A DNA stretch of 64,000 nt from Arenibacter arenosicollis (GTDB lineage Bacteria; Bacteroidota; Bacteroidia; Flavobacteriales; Flavobacteriaceae), in NCBI RefSeq assembly GCF_014397245.1, contig NZ_JACLHY010000022.1, positions 1 to 64,000 on the forward strand, in the 5' to 3' direction. The translations under genes and the position numbers were made by a program. Within the stretch, counting starts at the first letter, position 1, and every line of letters begins with the position of its first letter. The notes under the pieces were generated by a model. It had not been told where the DNA came from. It made no database searches and was given only the letters and a program-made list of their open reading frames with translations. Positions 8,140-16,947 of this stretch are shown piece by piece.

Positions 8140-8538
8140 ATGTCATTAAAATCGGAAATAAAAACGAGGCAGGATGTTAATCTTTTAGTGGTTAGTTTTT
8201 ATGCCAAAATTAGAAAACACCCAACATTGGGACCCATTTTCAATGGTATAATCAAAGATTGGGACAGCCACCTGGAGTTGCTTACCGATTTTTGGGAGAG
8301 TCAATTATTGCTTCAACGAAAATATATGGGAAACCCCATTGTTGTTCACCAGGAGGTAGACGAGAAAATGAACCACACTATTACTCCGGAGCATTTTGGC
8401 CTTTGGTTAAACGAATGGTTTTCCACCATTGATGAACTATTTGAAGGAGAAGTCGCATGGATTGCCAAAAACAGGGCCCAAAAAATGTCTACCATGCTCT
8501 ATATGCAGATTTACCAGCATAGAAATAAGGGAGCTTAA
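8140..8538 (+). CDS. Group III truncated hemoglobin
   Basis: 132 aa, the usual length of TrHb3 proteins. It has FYAKIRKHPTLGPIF near the N-terminus, LTDFWESQLL in the distal pocket region and HTITPEHFGLWLNEWF with the proximal His. Such globins bind or detoxify NO and O2. It is the last plus-strand gene of the NO cluster. Its stop codon overlaps the stop of the convergent membrane-protein gene within the sequence TTAA (8535-8538). Confidence 0.9.
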   Translation: MSLKSEIKTRQDVNLLVVSFYAKIRKHPTLGPIFNGIIKDWDSHLELLTDFWESQLLLQRKYMGNPIVVHQEVDEKMNHTITPEHFGLWLNEWFSTIDELFEGEVAWIAKNRAQKMSTMLYMQIYQHRNKGA

Positions 8539-9752
8539 ATCCCTGACTTTGCACCATCACCCTTGGAGTGCCAAAGAATCAATATCAAAGCAATAGGAAT
8601 TAGAGAACTGCCCAAGACCAAGAGTTTTAGGTAGGCTTCGAATAATGGCCACCCCAACCAGGCTGCCATGCCCTTATAAAAAATAAGCAATTCGGTTATT
8701 GCAAAGCCCAGTATATAAACAACATAGCTGGATTTGGAGAGCTTTATAAATCCGAAAAATTCCAAAAAGAAGAATAAACCTAAAGTAATGACGCCTAAAA
8801 AGGTCCAATGCAAATAACCAATGGTGAAATCCAAAACCGTTGAAGCCAAGTTGGCAAAGTAAGGCATGGCAGTTAGCAATTGCAACATCATTTTGACAAA
8901 TAACAATATTGCCCCCAATTTTAAAATGCCAAATTGAAATTTGGAAAAACCAGATTGCAATACCAACCTATTTCCATAACAAATCTTTAATAAAATGCCG
9001 AAGCCGATCAATTGCAATAATGCGCCCAACCCTCCCAAAATATAGTATATCAATGCTGGTCCTGTCCAAAGGGTAGACAGGAAAAAGCTTAGTACTATAC
9101 CCAATAAGGTGGTCCAGAAAAAGTATTTAAAAATCCTTGGAGAAATGATAATTTGATGTTTTTCCAACAGGTAAAAAAGGAGTCCCGTCAGTCCCAATAT
9201 CATCCATCCGTTATATTGAAAATGCAGGTAAAAGTAGATGGCCAATCTATACCATATGGATTCGGGCCCCAAAATGGTCATTATTGCACCCAAGGCCCAA
9301 GGTCCAAGACTGGAACCTATCATAAACCATAGGGCTGCCCTTACACAGATATAGGCTTTAGTATTCTTTATGGAAGTAGGAGCGTATTTTATAAAAAAAG
9401 CGGTAAACCAATAGGATGCCAATAAAAATAAGGTGGAAAAAACAATGGAAAACAAGGCATATCCCTGAAAGGGAAAGGATAACAACATTCCTAACAAACA
9501 TAACTGTGTAAACCAGAAAATCCCTCGATATTTACCTTGCAGGTCCTCCTTTTTTAAAAAAAGGTGATACAGCAAGGTGGTCAGTGCAATATATACCCAT
9601 CCCAAAAGCGCTATATGGGAATGGGTATGCACAATAAAGCGGTAATTAATCGGCATAGGGGCAACTACATATGTACGCAATACCACCCCTAGTAATGCCG
9701 CCAATAAAAAATAGCCTAAGGATACCTTAATATGGGATTTAGTGTAAAGCAC
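8535..9752 (-). CDS. Polytopic membrane protein related to heme-copper oxidase subunit I / NnrS-type proteins
   Basis: 405 aa, almost entirely membrane (about 12 helices). The motif VHTHSHIALLGWVYIAL near residues 41-57, followed by LLYHLF, resembles the H-x3-(N/I)-LLG motif of single-polypeptide oxidase-I-like proteins that often sit in denitrification and NO-stress loci. A second His-containing stretch reads YLHFQYNGWMILG. There are too few conserved His residues to be sure of a functional heme-copper centre. It is convergent with the truncated hemoglobin gene. Function inferred: NO response or heme/copper handling; the exact family is uncertain. Confidence 0.6.
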   Translation of the reverse strand: MLYTKSHIKVSLGYFLLAALLGVVLRTYVVAPMPINYRFIVHTHSHIALLGWVYIALTTLLYHLFLKKEDLQGKYRGIFWFTQLCLLGMLLSFPFQGYALFSIVFSTLFLLASYWFTAFFIKYAPTSIKNTKAYICVRAALWFMIGSSLGPWALGAIMTILGPESIWYRLAIYFYLHFQYNGWMILGLTGLLFYLLEKHQIIISPRIFKYFFWTTLLGIVLSFFLSTLWTGPALIYYILGGLGALLQLIGFGILLKICYGNRLVLQSGFSKFQFGILKLGAILLFVKMMLQLLTAMPYFANLASTVLDFTIGYLHWTFLGVITLGLFFFLEFFGFIKLSKSSYVVYILGFAITELLIFYKGMAAWLGWPLFEAYLKLLVLGSSLIPIALILILWHSKGDGAKSGI

Positions 9753-10029
9753 GCTTCATTGAAATTCTGTTAAAGGTACTATTAAAAATCCTTTCTTATT
9801 GCAAGACATTGGCCATAACTTCAGTAAAGGCTACACTAAATCAGCCTTCCAGACTTAGAAATGAAATTAGGTTTTTGTGATCATTTATTATTCCATTCGA
9901 TAGAATCATAATATTTTTAATTTTATCAAATTCTCAATTTTTAAACTCCATGCTAAAAAATAATCCAATAGTCACTCTTCCTTACAAACTATTATTTATG
10001 CTTGGATTGTAAGAACCTATTCCTGGGTG

Positions 10030-10860
10030 TCATAATCCCATAATTGTTTCGGCCTCTAAATACATTATTTTGGAACGATTCTTTTTTCGATAAGTGTTCA
10101 GTATTTGAACGACATGAAATGTATGTTTACGAGGATTCATTAAATCCAAAAGGTCTTCAATACCACAAATCTGTTGAGAACTATCTATATATTTAAAACC
10201 CTGATAAACCCCGTTCAATACCAAAATTAAACTCTGTTCTCCGCTTCGCCTGCCTTTTTCTCGAACTATATAACTATCGGCGTTGGCCTTTAAGGATGCG
10301 ATTGCCCTTTTGGCACGCTCATTATAACTTCCAATATTCTCCTCTTCACAACACACTCCTTGGCAAAACGGGAATTTGATATGGTTACATTTTCCACTTT
10401 TGCGTTGAAGTCCTGAATACTTGGGACAGAGATTGAATTCTTCACACAGGTGTTCCAACTTTTTTTTGGCAGCGCCTTTTGTATAAAATAGTTCAGAAGA
10501 CACATGTAATCGTGGCATTTCTTCCACAGTCAATTGTAGAACGCCCATTTTATTATAAGCCGCACAAACATAGTATGCGATATGGGACTTTTTCTGTAAG
10601 GTATTATAGATGGGCATGTGCTTTTGAATCAAGTCCGATTCAAGTAGAAGTGCAATGAGTTCGTTTCCAGCCAGTTCATAATCTATTGAGAAGGTGGCGT
10701 TGCACAAAACAATCTCCTTTTGCGCTTTGCTTTGAAAATGACTAAGGACCCGTTTTTTAATATTCTTGGCTTTGCCAATATAAATTACTACTCCTTCTTT
10801 ATCTTGGAATTTATAAATACCAGATCTGCTGGGCAATGCATCGAACTGTTGGTGATTCAT
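10030..10860 (-). CDS. GIY-YIG nuclease domain protein (UvrC/Cho-like half)
   Basis: 276 aa if started at 10860 (MNHQQFDALPSRSGIYKF); an upstream start at 10941 adds a hydrophobic stretch that does not look like coding sequence. The N-terminal GIY-YIG domain shows SGIYKFQDKEGVVIYIGKAKNIKKRV, the Arg of the KKR segment and E108-like LLLESDLIQ. The C-terminal part has Cys residues (CEEFNLCPKYSGL, CNHIKFPFCQGVC) typical of the Bacteroidetes proteins in which a DnaQ-type 3'-5' exonuclease domain precedes GIY-YIG. That exonuclease half is absent here; there is no room for it before the next gene at 10957. Probably DNA repair; possibly a truncated gene. Confidence 0.75.
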   Translation of the reverse strand: MNHQQFDALPSRSGIYKFQDKEGVVIYIGKAKNIKKRVLSHFQSKAQKEIVLCNATFSIDYELAGNELIALLLESDLIQKHMPIYNTLQKKSHIAYYVCAAYNKMGVLQLTVEEMPRLHVSSELFYTKGAAKKKLEHLCEEFNLCPKYSGLQRKSGKCNHIKFPFCQGVCCEEENIGSYNERAKRAIASLKANADSYIVREKGRRSGEQSLILVLNGVYQGFKYIDSSQQICGIEDLLDLMNPRKHTFHVVQILNTYRKKNRSKIMYLEAETIMGL

Positions 10861-10956
10861 TAGATAAAATGGATTTAATCCCAAAAGTAGGAAAAATTCC
10901 AAACATTGGGCCAAAATCAATATTCCAGGAAACTGAAACAATCAAATGAAATTTGG

Positions 10957-11421
10957 CTAAGATTCTTCCTGAAACTCGATATTGTCGATTGCATGTAAGA
11001 TAACTAGACCATTTTCTATTTTAGAACGTTGTGCTCTTATAATAGCTTTTGTGGTAGGCCCCAGGGTTGTCGCGGCCAATACGTCGCTGTACTCCTCTAA
11101 GGCAGCCCTTTCGCCTCTGATGGCCTCCTCCAGCATTGCCTCATCATTATCCAATGAAAATGCCGCCTTTACATCCATCCAAACTCGGTGGAAATCTCCA
11201 ATTAGGCTAGGAGTCTTAACACAGGGATGTCCCAATGAATGGAGTTCCAATTTGAGTTCTTCCCTGAACATTCTCCTTTCTAAGGCTTTTGCCGTAAACC
11301 ACTCCTTCAGTGAACTGGCTTTTGAAATTTCAGCAGCCTTTTCGAAACCCTTTTCAGCATCACTATTTTTTTGCACAAGGGCATTAAGTTTAACTGTAAT
11401 TTGCTCTGAGTCCATTTTCAT
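10957..11421 (-). CDS. PA2169-type four-helix-bundle protein (DUF2383)
   Basis: 154 aa, all helical. It has the family pattern NSDAEKGFEKAAE near the N-terminus, HRVWMDVKAAFSLDNDEAMLEEAIRGERAALEEY in the middle and a final helix. The fold is ferritin-like and the function is not established. A second, clearly related copy is at 15696-16148, beyond the signalling genes, which suggests duplication within a stress island. Confidence 0.8.
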   Translation of the reverse strand: MKMDSEQITVKLNALVQKNSDAEKGFEKAAEISKASSLKEWFTAKALERRMFREELKLELHSLGHPCVKTPSLIGDFHRVWMDVKAAFSLDNDEAMLEEAIRGERAALEEYSDVLAATTLGPTTKAIIRAQRSKIENGLVILHAIDNIEFQEES

Positions 11422-11699
11422 AACATTAATATTTAGAGACCGTAAATTTTTCCTTCATATTCTTTGGAACGCGCTTTAAGAAAAATCTTAAAATCTGAAG
11501 TTTCTCATATGTTCCGGCTATTACCGAAAATCCATAGTTTTAAAATGGTATGTTGACTCGTTTGAATCAAAAATTAACTTGTTCAAGACCTCATAGTTTA
11601 TTTAAGAATTGCAATTTGCTCAACAAAAGGATAAATTATATTTTTGGAAATCCTTTAATACTCTATTAATCTCGATGTCCATTTTCAATACTGATTTCT

Positions 11700-12152
11700 A
11701 TGTGCGATAATCCCTACCATGTATTCTTAATCGATGATGATGAGGACGATCGTGATCTGTTCGAAGATGCGTTAATGGAAATTCCCACAAAAACACGTGT
11801 CGTAACTTTTGGCAGCGGTATTGAATTATTTAATTTCATAAAAGATGAAAATAACCAGCCTCCACAAATTATTTTTCTGGATTTAAATATGCCAATGATG
11901 AGTGGGGAAGAATGCTTACAAAAAATCCGTGAAAATCCTCGTTTTAGGAATCTTCCTGTCGTCATATTCTCCACATCGATTGTGGACCCATTGGTTAATC
12001 GGGTAAAAAGTTTAGGTGCCAGCCTTTACGTAAAAAAGCCATCTTCGTTTTCCTCCTTGAAGTCTATTTTGGAAAGTTGTATAACAGCCTTACTTGAAAA
12101 CGAAATAAAGATAGGCGTGGAATTGGATTTTATCGTAAAAGAAAATTTATGA
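11700..12152 (+). CDS. Single-domain response regulator
   Basis: 150 aa consisting of one receiver domain. An acidic pocket (IDDDEDDRD, residues 11-19), phospho-acceptor D61 (FLDLNMPMMSGEE), a switch Ser (FSTS) and Lys in YVKKPSS are all visible. There is no output domain, as in CheY/Rcp1-type regulators. Its stop overlaps the start of the PAS kinase by 4 bp (ATGA), so the two are cotranslated and very probably partners. Confidence 0.9.
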   Translation: MCDNPYHVFLIDDDEDDRDLFEDALMEIPTKTRVVTFGSGIELFNFIKDENNQPPQIIFLDLNMPMMSGEECLQKIRENPRFRNLPVVIFSTSIVDPLVNRVKSLGASLYVKKPSSFSSLKSILESCITALLENEIKIGVELDFIVKENL

Positions 12153-14668
12153 GCATAGATATAAATTCGAGCATACCCAAATTTCTTCAAGGTGGTGGCA
12201 AAATGGGTCAAATCATTTATGAAAAGGACTGGACTTCCCATTCTTTGGGAAAGCCTGAAAATTGGCCCATGTCCTTAAAAATATCGATAAGTAATATATT
12301 GAAAACAGCATTCCCGAAATTTATTTATTGGGGAAGAGATCTGATATGCTTTTATAACGATGCTTTTAGGCCCAGTTTGGGAAAGGACGGAAAACATCCA
12401 TCCATACTTGGTGAAAAGGCTGAAGTTGCCTGGCCCGAAACTTGGGAAATCATCAAACCACTAATTGATCAGGTCCTGAAGACAGGTAAACCTACATGGA
12501 ACAAAAACCAGTTGATACCTATTTACAGAAATGGGAAGATGGAGAATGTTTATTGGACATTTAGTTATAGTGCCCTTTTAGCTGACGATGAAAATATAAA
12601 GGGAGTTATGGTGACTTGCACAGAAACCACCGAAGAAATACTCAACCTACAAAGATTGGAGGAAAGTGAAGATCTATTAAAATTCGCAATTGATGCTGCT
12701 GAACTCGGTACATGGGATTACAACCCACATACCAACAGATTTAATGGCAATGATAGGCTCAAAAGTTGGTTTGGTATCTCTACAGAAGATGAAATAGAAT
12801 TGACCTTGGCTACGGAAGCCATGGTCCCAAGGGACAGGGATAGGGTTACACAGGCCATAAAGCGAGCGCTGGAAGGTGTCAATGGGGGAAAATATGACAT
12901 TACATACTCCATTGAGAACAAGAAGACCCATGAAATAAAAATAGTTCGTGCTTTAGGTCGGGCATGGTTCAACGGTAGTGGTGAGGCCTACCGTTTTAAT
13001 GGAACATTGCACGATGTTACTGAGCAAGAGAAATCGGCTGAAAAATTACGGATGGCCAATCAACAAATAAAAAATGAAAAGGATAGATTTAAGAATATTA
13101 TCCATAATGCCCCTGTGGGTATAGCTATATTTAAAGGAGAGCAATGTATTGTGGAAATGGCAAATCCCTTTATATTGGCAATTCTTGATAAAACCTCCGA
13201 GGAATTGGAGGGTCAACCACTTTATGAGGTGCTTCCAGAAATAGAGAATGGAGTAAGTCCGCTTTTCGAGGAGGTCTTGAAAAATCGAGAGTCGGTCTTA
13301 GGAACTGAATTGATTCTACCCATAAAACGCAAAGGAAAAATTGTAAATGCATATTTCAATTTCATACTACATCCATTAAACAAGCATTCAGATGATGTTT
13401 TGGAGGTCATGTTTATCACCAACGAAGTCACTGATTACGTAGTGGCGCGTAATATATTGGAAGAGAACGAGAGCCAATTTAAAAACTTGGTGCTGCAATC
13501 GCCAATTGCAATGGCCATCCTTAGGGGTGAAAACCTAGTGATTGAAATGGCGAATAATAAATTGCTAAATCATTTTTGGAAGAGGTCTTGGGACAATGTT
13601 ATCGGAAAAAGGCTAATAGAGGTCTTTCCCGAATTGGAAGGACAAGAATATGTGGGACAAATTACAAAGGTTTTAAGAACAGGCCAAACTGTACAGAAAC
13701 AGGAGTCCAAAGCCATCGTTGTTAAAGATAACGAAACATTCGAATTTTATGTAGATTATATTTACTTGCCTTTGAGAGAAGTAGATGGTTCAATTTCTGG
13801 TGTTATGCTTACAGTAACAGACGTTACCGATCAATTCTTGGCAAAAGAAAAGCTGGTTAACTTTTCAAAGGAAATGGAAGAACTAGTAAAGGAGCGTACG
13901 GAACTTCTGAGAAAAGCTAACGATAAATTACATCAATCCGTCAAAAAATTGGAATACGCCAATGCGGAACTGGAATCTTTTACCTACGTTTCAAGCCATG
14001 ATCTTCAAGAGCCATTGCGTAAAATACAGGTTTACACCTCACGAATTTTAGAACAAGAGCAAGATAACCTTAGCAAAACTTGCAAGAATTATTTTGAAAA
14101 GATTTCGGTCTCTGCAAGTCGTATGCGTATTTTAATCGACGATCTTTTGACCTTCTCACTATTAGAAGAAAACCAGATGGAATTTGAGCCTACAGAACTC
14201 AACGAGGTCTTCAACCAGGTTGTTGAAAACCTATCTAGCCGAATAGAAAATTCAGGTGCAAAAGTGAGCAGTTCCAGTTTACCCAAGGTACAAGCAATAC
14301 CTTTCCAAATGCGTCAGGTTTTTAGCAATTTGTTAGGTAACGCCTTGAAATTTTCGAAAGAGAATATTCCTCCTGTAATTAATATCAGTACAGAAACGGC
14401 CAAGCTTACGGATTTGGAAGGTTTAAGTCTAAATAAGAATAATGCCTACCATAAAATTATTATAGAAGATAACGGCATCGGCTTTGAGGAAGAACAGGCT
14501 GAAAAAATATTCGAAGTCTTTAAACGCCTACATGACAAAAGCGAATACGAAGGTACCGGGATGGGGCTTTCTATAGTTAAGAAAATCATCCTTAACCACA
14601 ACGGTGCAATAGAGGCTACGGGAACAGATGGTCAAGGTGCAATATTTACGATCTATCTTCCTCAATAA
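12149..14668 (+). CDS. Multi-PAS sensor histidine kinase, soluble
   Basis: 839 aa without membrane helices. About four PAS domains lie at roughly 30-165, 175-300, 310-440 and 445-575; each of the last three begins with text such as FAIDAAELGTWDYN, FKNIIHNAPVGIAIF or FKNLVLQSPIAMAIL. A coiled coil (575-610) leads to HisKA with H617 in SSHDLQEPLRK, then HATPase_c with the N box (FSNLLGNALKFSKE), DNGIGFEEE and GTGMGLSIVKK. The SHDLQEPLR form of the H box is that of phytochrome-like kinases that work with single-domain regulators, fitting the receiver genes on both sides. The signal is unknown. Confidence 0.92.
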   Translation: MSIDINSSIPKFLQGGGKMGQIIYEKDWTSHSLGKPENWPMSLKISISNILKTAFPKFIYWGRDLICFYNDAFRPSLGKDGKHPSILGEKAEVAWPETWEIIKPLIDQVLKTGKPTWNKNQLIPIYRNGKMENVYWTFSYSALLADDENIKGVMVTCTETTEEILNLQRLEESEDLLKFAIDAAELGTWDYNPHTNRFNGNDRLKSWFGISTEDEIELTLATEAMVPRDRDRVTQAIKRALEGVNGGKYDITYSIENKKTHEIKIVRALGRAWFNGSGEAYRFNGTLHDVTEQEKSAEKLRMANQQIKNEKDRFKNIIHNAPVGIAIFKGEQCIVEMANPFILAILDKTSEELEGQPLYEVLPEIENGVSPLFEEVLKNRESVLGTELILPIKRKGKIVNAYFNFILHPLNKHSDDVLEVMFITNEVTDYVVARNILEENESQFKNLVLQSPIAMAILRGENLVIEMANNKLLNHFWKRSWDNVIGKRLIEVFPELEGQEYVGQITKVLRTGQTVQKQESKAIVVKDNETFEFYVDYIYLPLREVDGSISGVMLTVTDVTDQFLAKEKLVNFSKEMEELVKERTELLRKANDKLHQSVKKLEYANAELESFTYVSSHDLQEPLRKIQVYTSRILEQEQDNLSKTCKNYFEKISVSASRMRILIDDLLTFSLLEENQMEFEPTELNEVFNQVVENLSSRIENSGAKVSSSSLPKVQAIPFQMRQVFSNLLGNALKFSKENIPPVINISTETAKLTDLEGLSLNKNNAYHKIIIEDNGIGFEEEQAEKIFEVFKRLHDKSEYEGTGMGLSIVKKIILNHNGAIEATGTDGQGAIFTIYLPQ

Positions 14669-14793
14669 CAAGGCACTTATTTTTGATTCCTACACCAAAT
14701 CACGCAACCTATACCTTTGTAAGAAATTCTTCACGACACTTGGAAATATTCCAATTTATGTTCGTATTTTGGTCAACAATTCTACAAGAATAA

Positions 14794-15252
14794 ATGACCA
14801 AAATAAATTCCTTTCCCAGTAAAATAATTTTGGTCGATGATGACGAAGACGATAGAGATCTCTTCGCCGAGGCCTTTCAGAGTTTAAACCTTCAGTCCGA
14901 TCTTGTCCTGTTCAAGAACGGGCAGGAATTGTTGGAATATATACAGAAATTAGATAATTTAATTACAACCCATATTTTCTTAGATTTAAACATGCCCCTA
15001 ATTTCAGGAATGGAAATATTGCGGCAGCTTCGTAAAACCTTGAAAGTGAATGATAGTTTTGTGACCATTTATTCAACTTCGGCTTCGCCAAGAGATGTGG
15101 AAAATGCATACAAATACGGGGCTAATGGTTATCTAAAAAAACCTTCCAGCTATCAACAATTATGCGAACTTATTTGTAAGGCTATTCAAGCCAGTACCGT
15201 AAACTATGGGAAACAATTGGCCAAGAACGAATTTATTCTGAATAAAGATTAG
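14794..15252 (+). CDS. Single-domain response regulator
   Basis: 152 aa receiver domain with VDDDEDDRD (residues 14-22), D64 (FLDLNMPLISGME), a switch region STSASP and Lys in LKKPSS. It is closely similar in design to the regulator at 11700, including the DDDEDDRDLF start, so the two probably arose by duplication. It is 125 bp downstream of the kinase. No output domain. Confidence 0.9.
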   Translation: MTKINSFPSKIILVDDDEDDRDLFAEAFQSLNLQSDLVLFKNGQELLEYIQKLDNLITTHIFLDLNMPLISGMEILRQLRKTLKVNDSFVTIYSTSASPRDVENAYKYGANGYLKKPSSYQQLCELICKAIQASTVNYGKQLAKNEFILNKD

Positions 15253-15695
15253 GAGCATCTCTTCAGCTATAGTTAAAGAATAATTTTACAGAGAAACTGG
15301 GACTTTTTCTGAGATATTGCGAGCCCACACTAATTAAATACCATATTTCATTTTTCCTGTTCCTATATAATTATGAAGAATAGTATTAGAAGCACCATTC
15401 CTATCATGCCTCACAAATAGCTCGAACCTCGGTGTTTTTCTTACCTCGTTATATCTGCCATCTTAATAAGCTAATTGCTTAGAAATTCTTTTTGAGCTAC
15501 CAAACTAGGTGTCCAATAAATAATCCCTGCAGTTCCCCAAAAACAATACTAAACTTAATACTTGCCCCATAAATCCCCTAAAAAACACTAACAGCAACTA
15601 TCGACCTGAATGTGCTAATATTGAAATGATTACAGTCCATCTTTTGCAATTACAGGCGGTATCTTTACATGAATTTAATCTAAAACACTTAATAG
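15253..15695. other. 443-bp intergenic region, no gene seen
   Basis: I find no convincing small gene, RNA or terminator here. TATCTTTA near 15659 is a candidate -7 box for the PA2169-type gene, but no -33 TTG is correctly spaced. Confidence 0.4.
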
Positions 15696-16148
15696 ATGGA
15701 AACAAAAAATAGAAAATTGGTAGATCAACTGGAAGAAATTCTTGAAAAAAATAGAGATGCCGAAAAGGGCTATAGAAAGGCGGCTGAAAATGCAGAAAGC
15801 CATGGGCTGAAGGCTTTTTTTGACAGAAAATCAAATCAGCGTAAGCAATTCAACGAATCTTTAAAACGCGAATTGGTTGCTAACTATGATGAAATTGATG
15901 ATGATGGCAGTTTTACAGGTACCATGCATCGAGCTTGGATGGACGTTAAAGCCTTCTTTTCCGGTGATAATGACGAATCTATGTTAGAAGAGGCCATTCG
16001 CGGTGATAAGGCTGCAGTTGAAGAGTATGAGGAGGTATTAAAAGAAGAATTATTGCCAATGAGTGTTGGCACTATCATCCGAGAACAACTAATGAAAATT
16101 AAAGCTGATTTAAATCAAATTAAATCATTGGAAGATTTAAAAGATTAA
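15696..16148 (+). CDS. PA2169-type four-helix-bundle protein (DUF2383), second copy
   Basis: 150 aa. It shares NRDAEKGYRKAAENAESHGLK, HRAWMDVKAFFSGDNDES and MLEEAIRGDKAAVEEYEEV with the protein at 10957, on the opposite strand. It is all helical and ferritin-like; its biochemical role is unknown. It is followed by a strong terminator, so it is a single-gene unit. The surrounding signalling and catalase genes suggest stress induction (inference). Confidence 0.85.
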   Translation: METKNRKLVDQLEEILEKNRDAEKGYRKAAENAESHGLKAFFDRKSNQRKQFNESLKRELVANYDEIDDDGSFTGTMHRAWMDVKAFFSGDNDESMLEEAIRGDKAAVEEYEEVLKEELLPMSVGTIIREQLMKIKADLNQIKSLEDLKD

Positions 16149-16165
16149 CTTGTTTAGGTAAAACT

Positions 16166-16200
16166 AGGGCGGCCCTTAGTTTTGAGGGCTGCCCCTTTTT
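16166..16200 (+). terminator. Rho-independent terminator
   Basis: A GC-rich hairpin (AGGGCGGCCCT ... AGGGCTGCCCCT) followed by five T, 18 bp after the stop of the PA2169-type gene. Confidence 0.85.
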
Positions 16201-16358
16201 CTATTACTGAGATGTTGATCCATTATTTACCCATGATTTTCGTGAAAGGGCTTATTAAAAAATTACAATCAAAACTGGCGCCTTTATCAGAATTTCTGGG
16301 ATTCCCAAAAAGGGTTTTTCATGCCACAACCAGCAATAACTTTTACAAATAAATTATT

Positions 16359-16904
16359 ATGGAATTATCCGCTTATACTAAAAGGGCCATTTGGGGAGGC
16401 GTATTTTCGCTACTCTTTATATTAACAGGGTCAATTCTTCTGGGCAATTTAAGTGGGTACGAAGCAAAAGTATTAATACAGAATTCACTAGCGGGACTTA
16501 ATACACTTTGCAACACCATAGTTTTAGCTTCGGCCACCATTTTGGCACTTTTACTTACTCTACTGGGCTTAAGTGCGGAGAGCAAATCAAAATTAAAAGA
16601 AGACCATTATAATCATGTTTTGCAAATCGCCAAATTCGACACTGTTGTATTCGTGGTATCCTTGCTTTCCTTTCTTCTTTTTAACCTTCCTGTTACGGAA
16701 TCTGACAATGTTCCAGCAAACTGGTTCTCTACACTCTATTATATTGCAATGTCGATCAGTGCTCTTATTAGTGCCTCTTTGATCGTAGTGGTTTTGATGC
16801 TTTACAATACCGTGGTCAATATCATAAAAATTGTCGGATTAGGTGTTAAAGACCACCCTTTAGCTATAAGCGGGGAAGAAAAAGAAAAGTTGGAGGAAAA
16901 CTAG
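16359..16904 (+). CDS. Four-TM membrane protein, unknown
   Basis: 181 aa with hydrophobic helices at about 10-32, 48-70, 90-112 and 127-152 and a charged cytoplasmic tail. An ESKSKLKEDHYNHVLQIAKFD stretch links helices 2 and 3. I do not recognise the family. It stands alone between a terminator and a convergent hydrolase gene. Confidence 0.65.
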   Translation: MELSAYTKRAIWGGVFSLLFILTGSILLGNLSGYEAKVLIQNSLAGLNTLCNTIVLASATILALLLTLLGLSAESKSKLKEDHYNHVLQIAKFDTVVFVVSLLSFLLFNLPVTESDNVPANWFSTLYYIAMSISALISASLIVVVLMLYNTVVNIIKIVGLGVKDHPLAISGEEKEKLEEN

Positions 16905-16947
16905 AAGTTATTTAGCTCCTACCACTTATTTTAAGATTTAAGAATAC

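Noticed and set aside
10982-11479. 165-codon open frame opposite the PA2169-type gene
   Set aside because: It is the antisense of a recognised family protein and is Ser/Ala-rich, as expected for a shadow frame.
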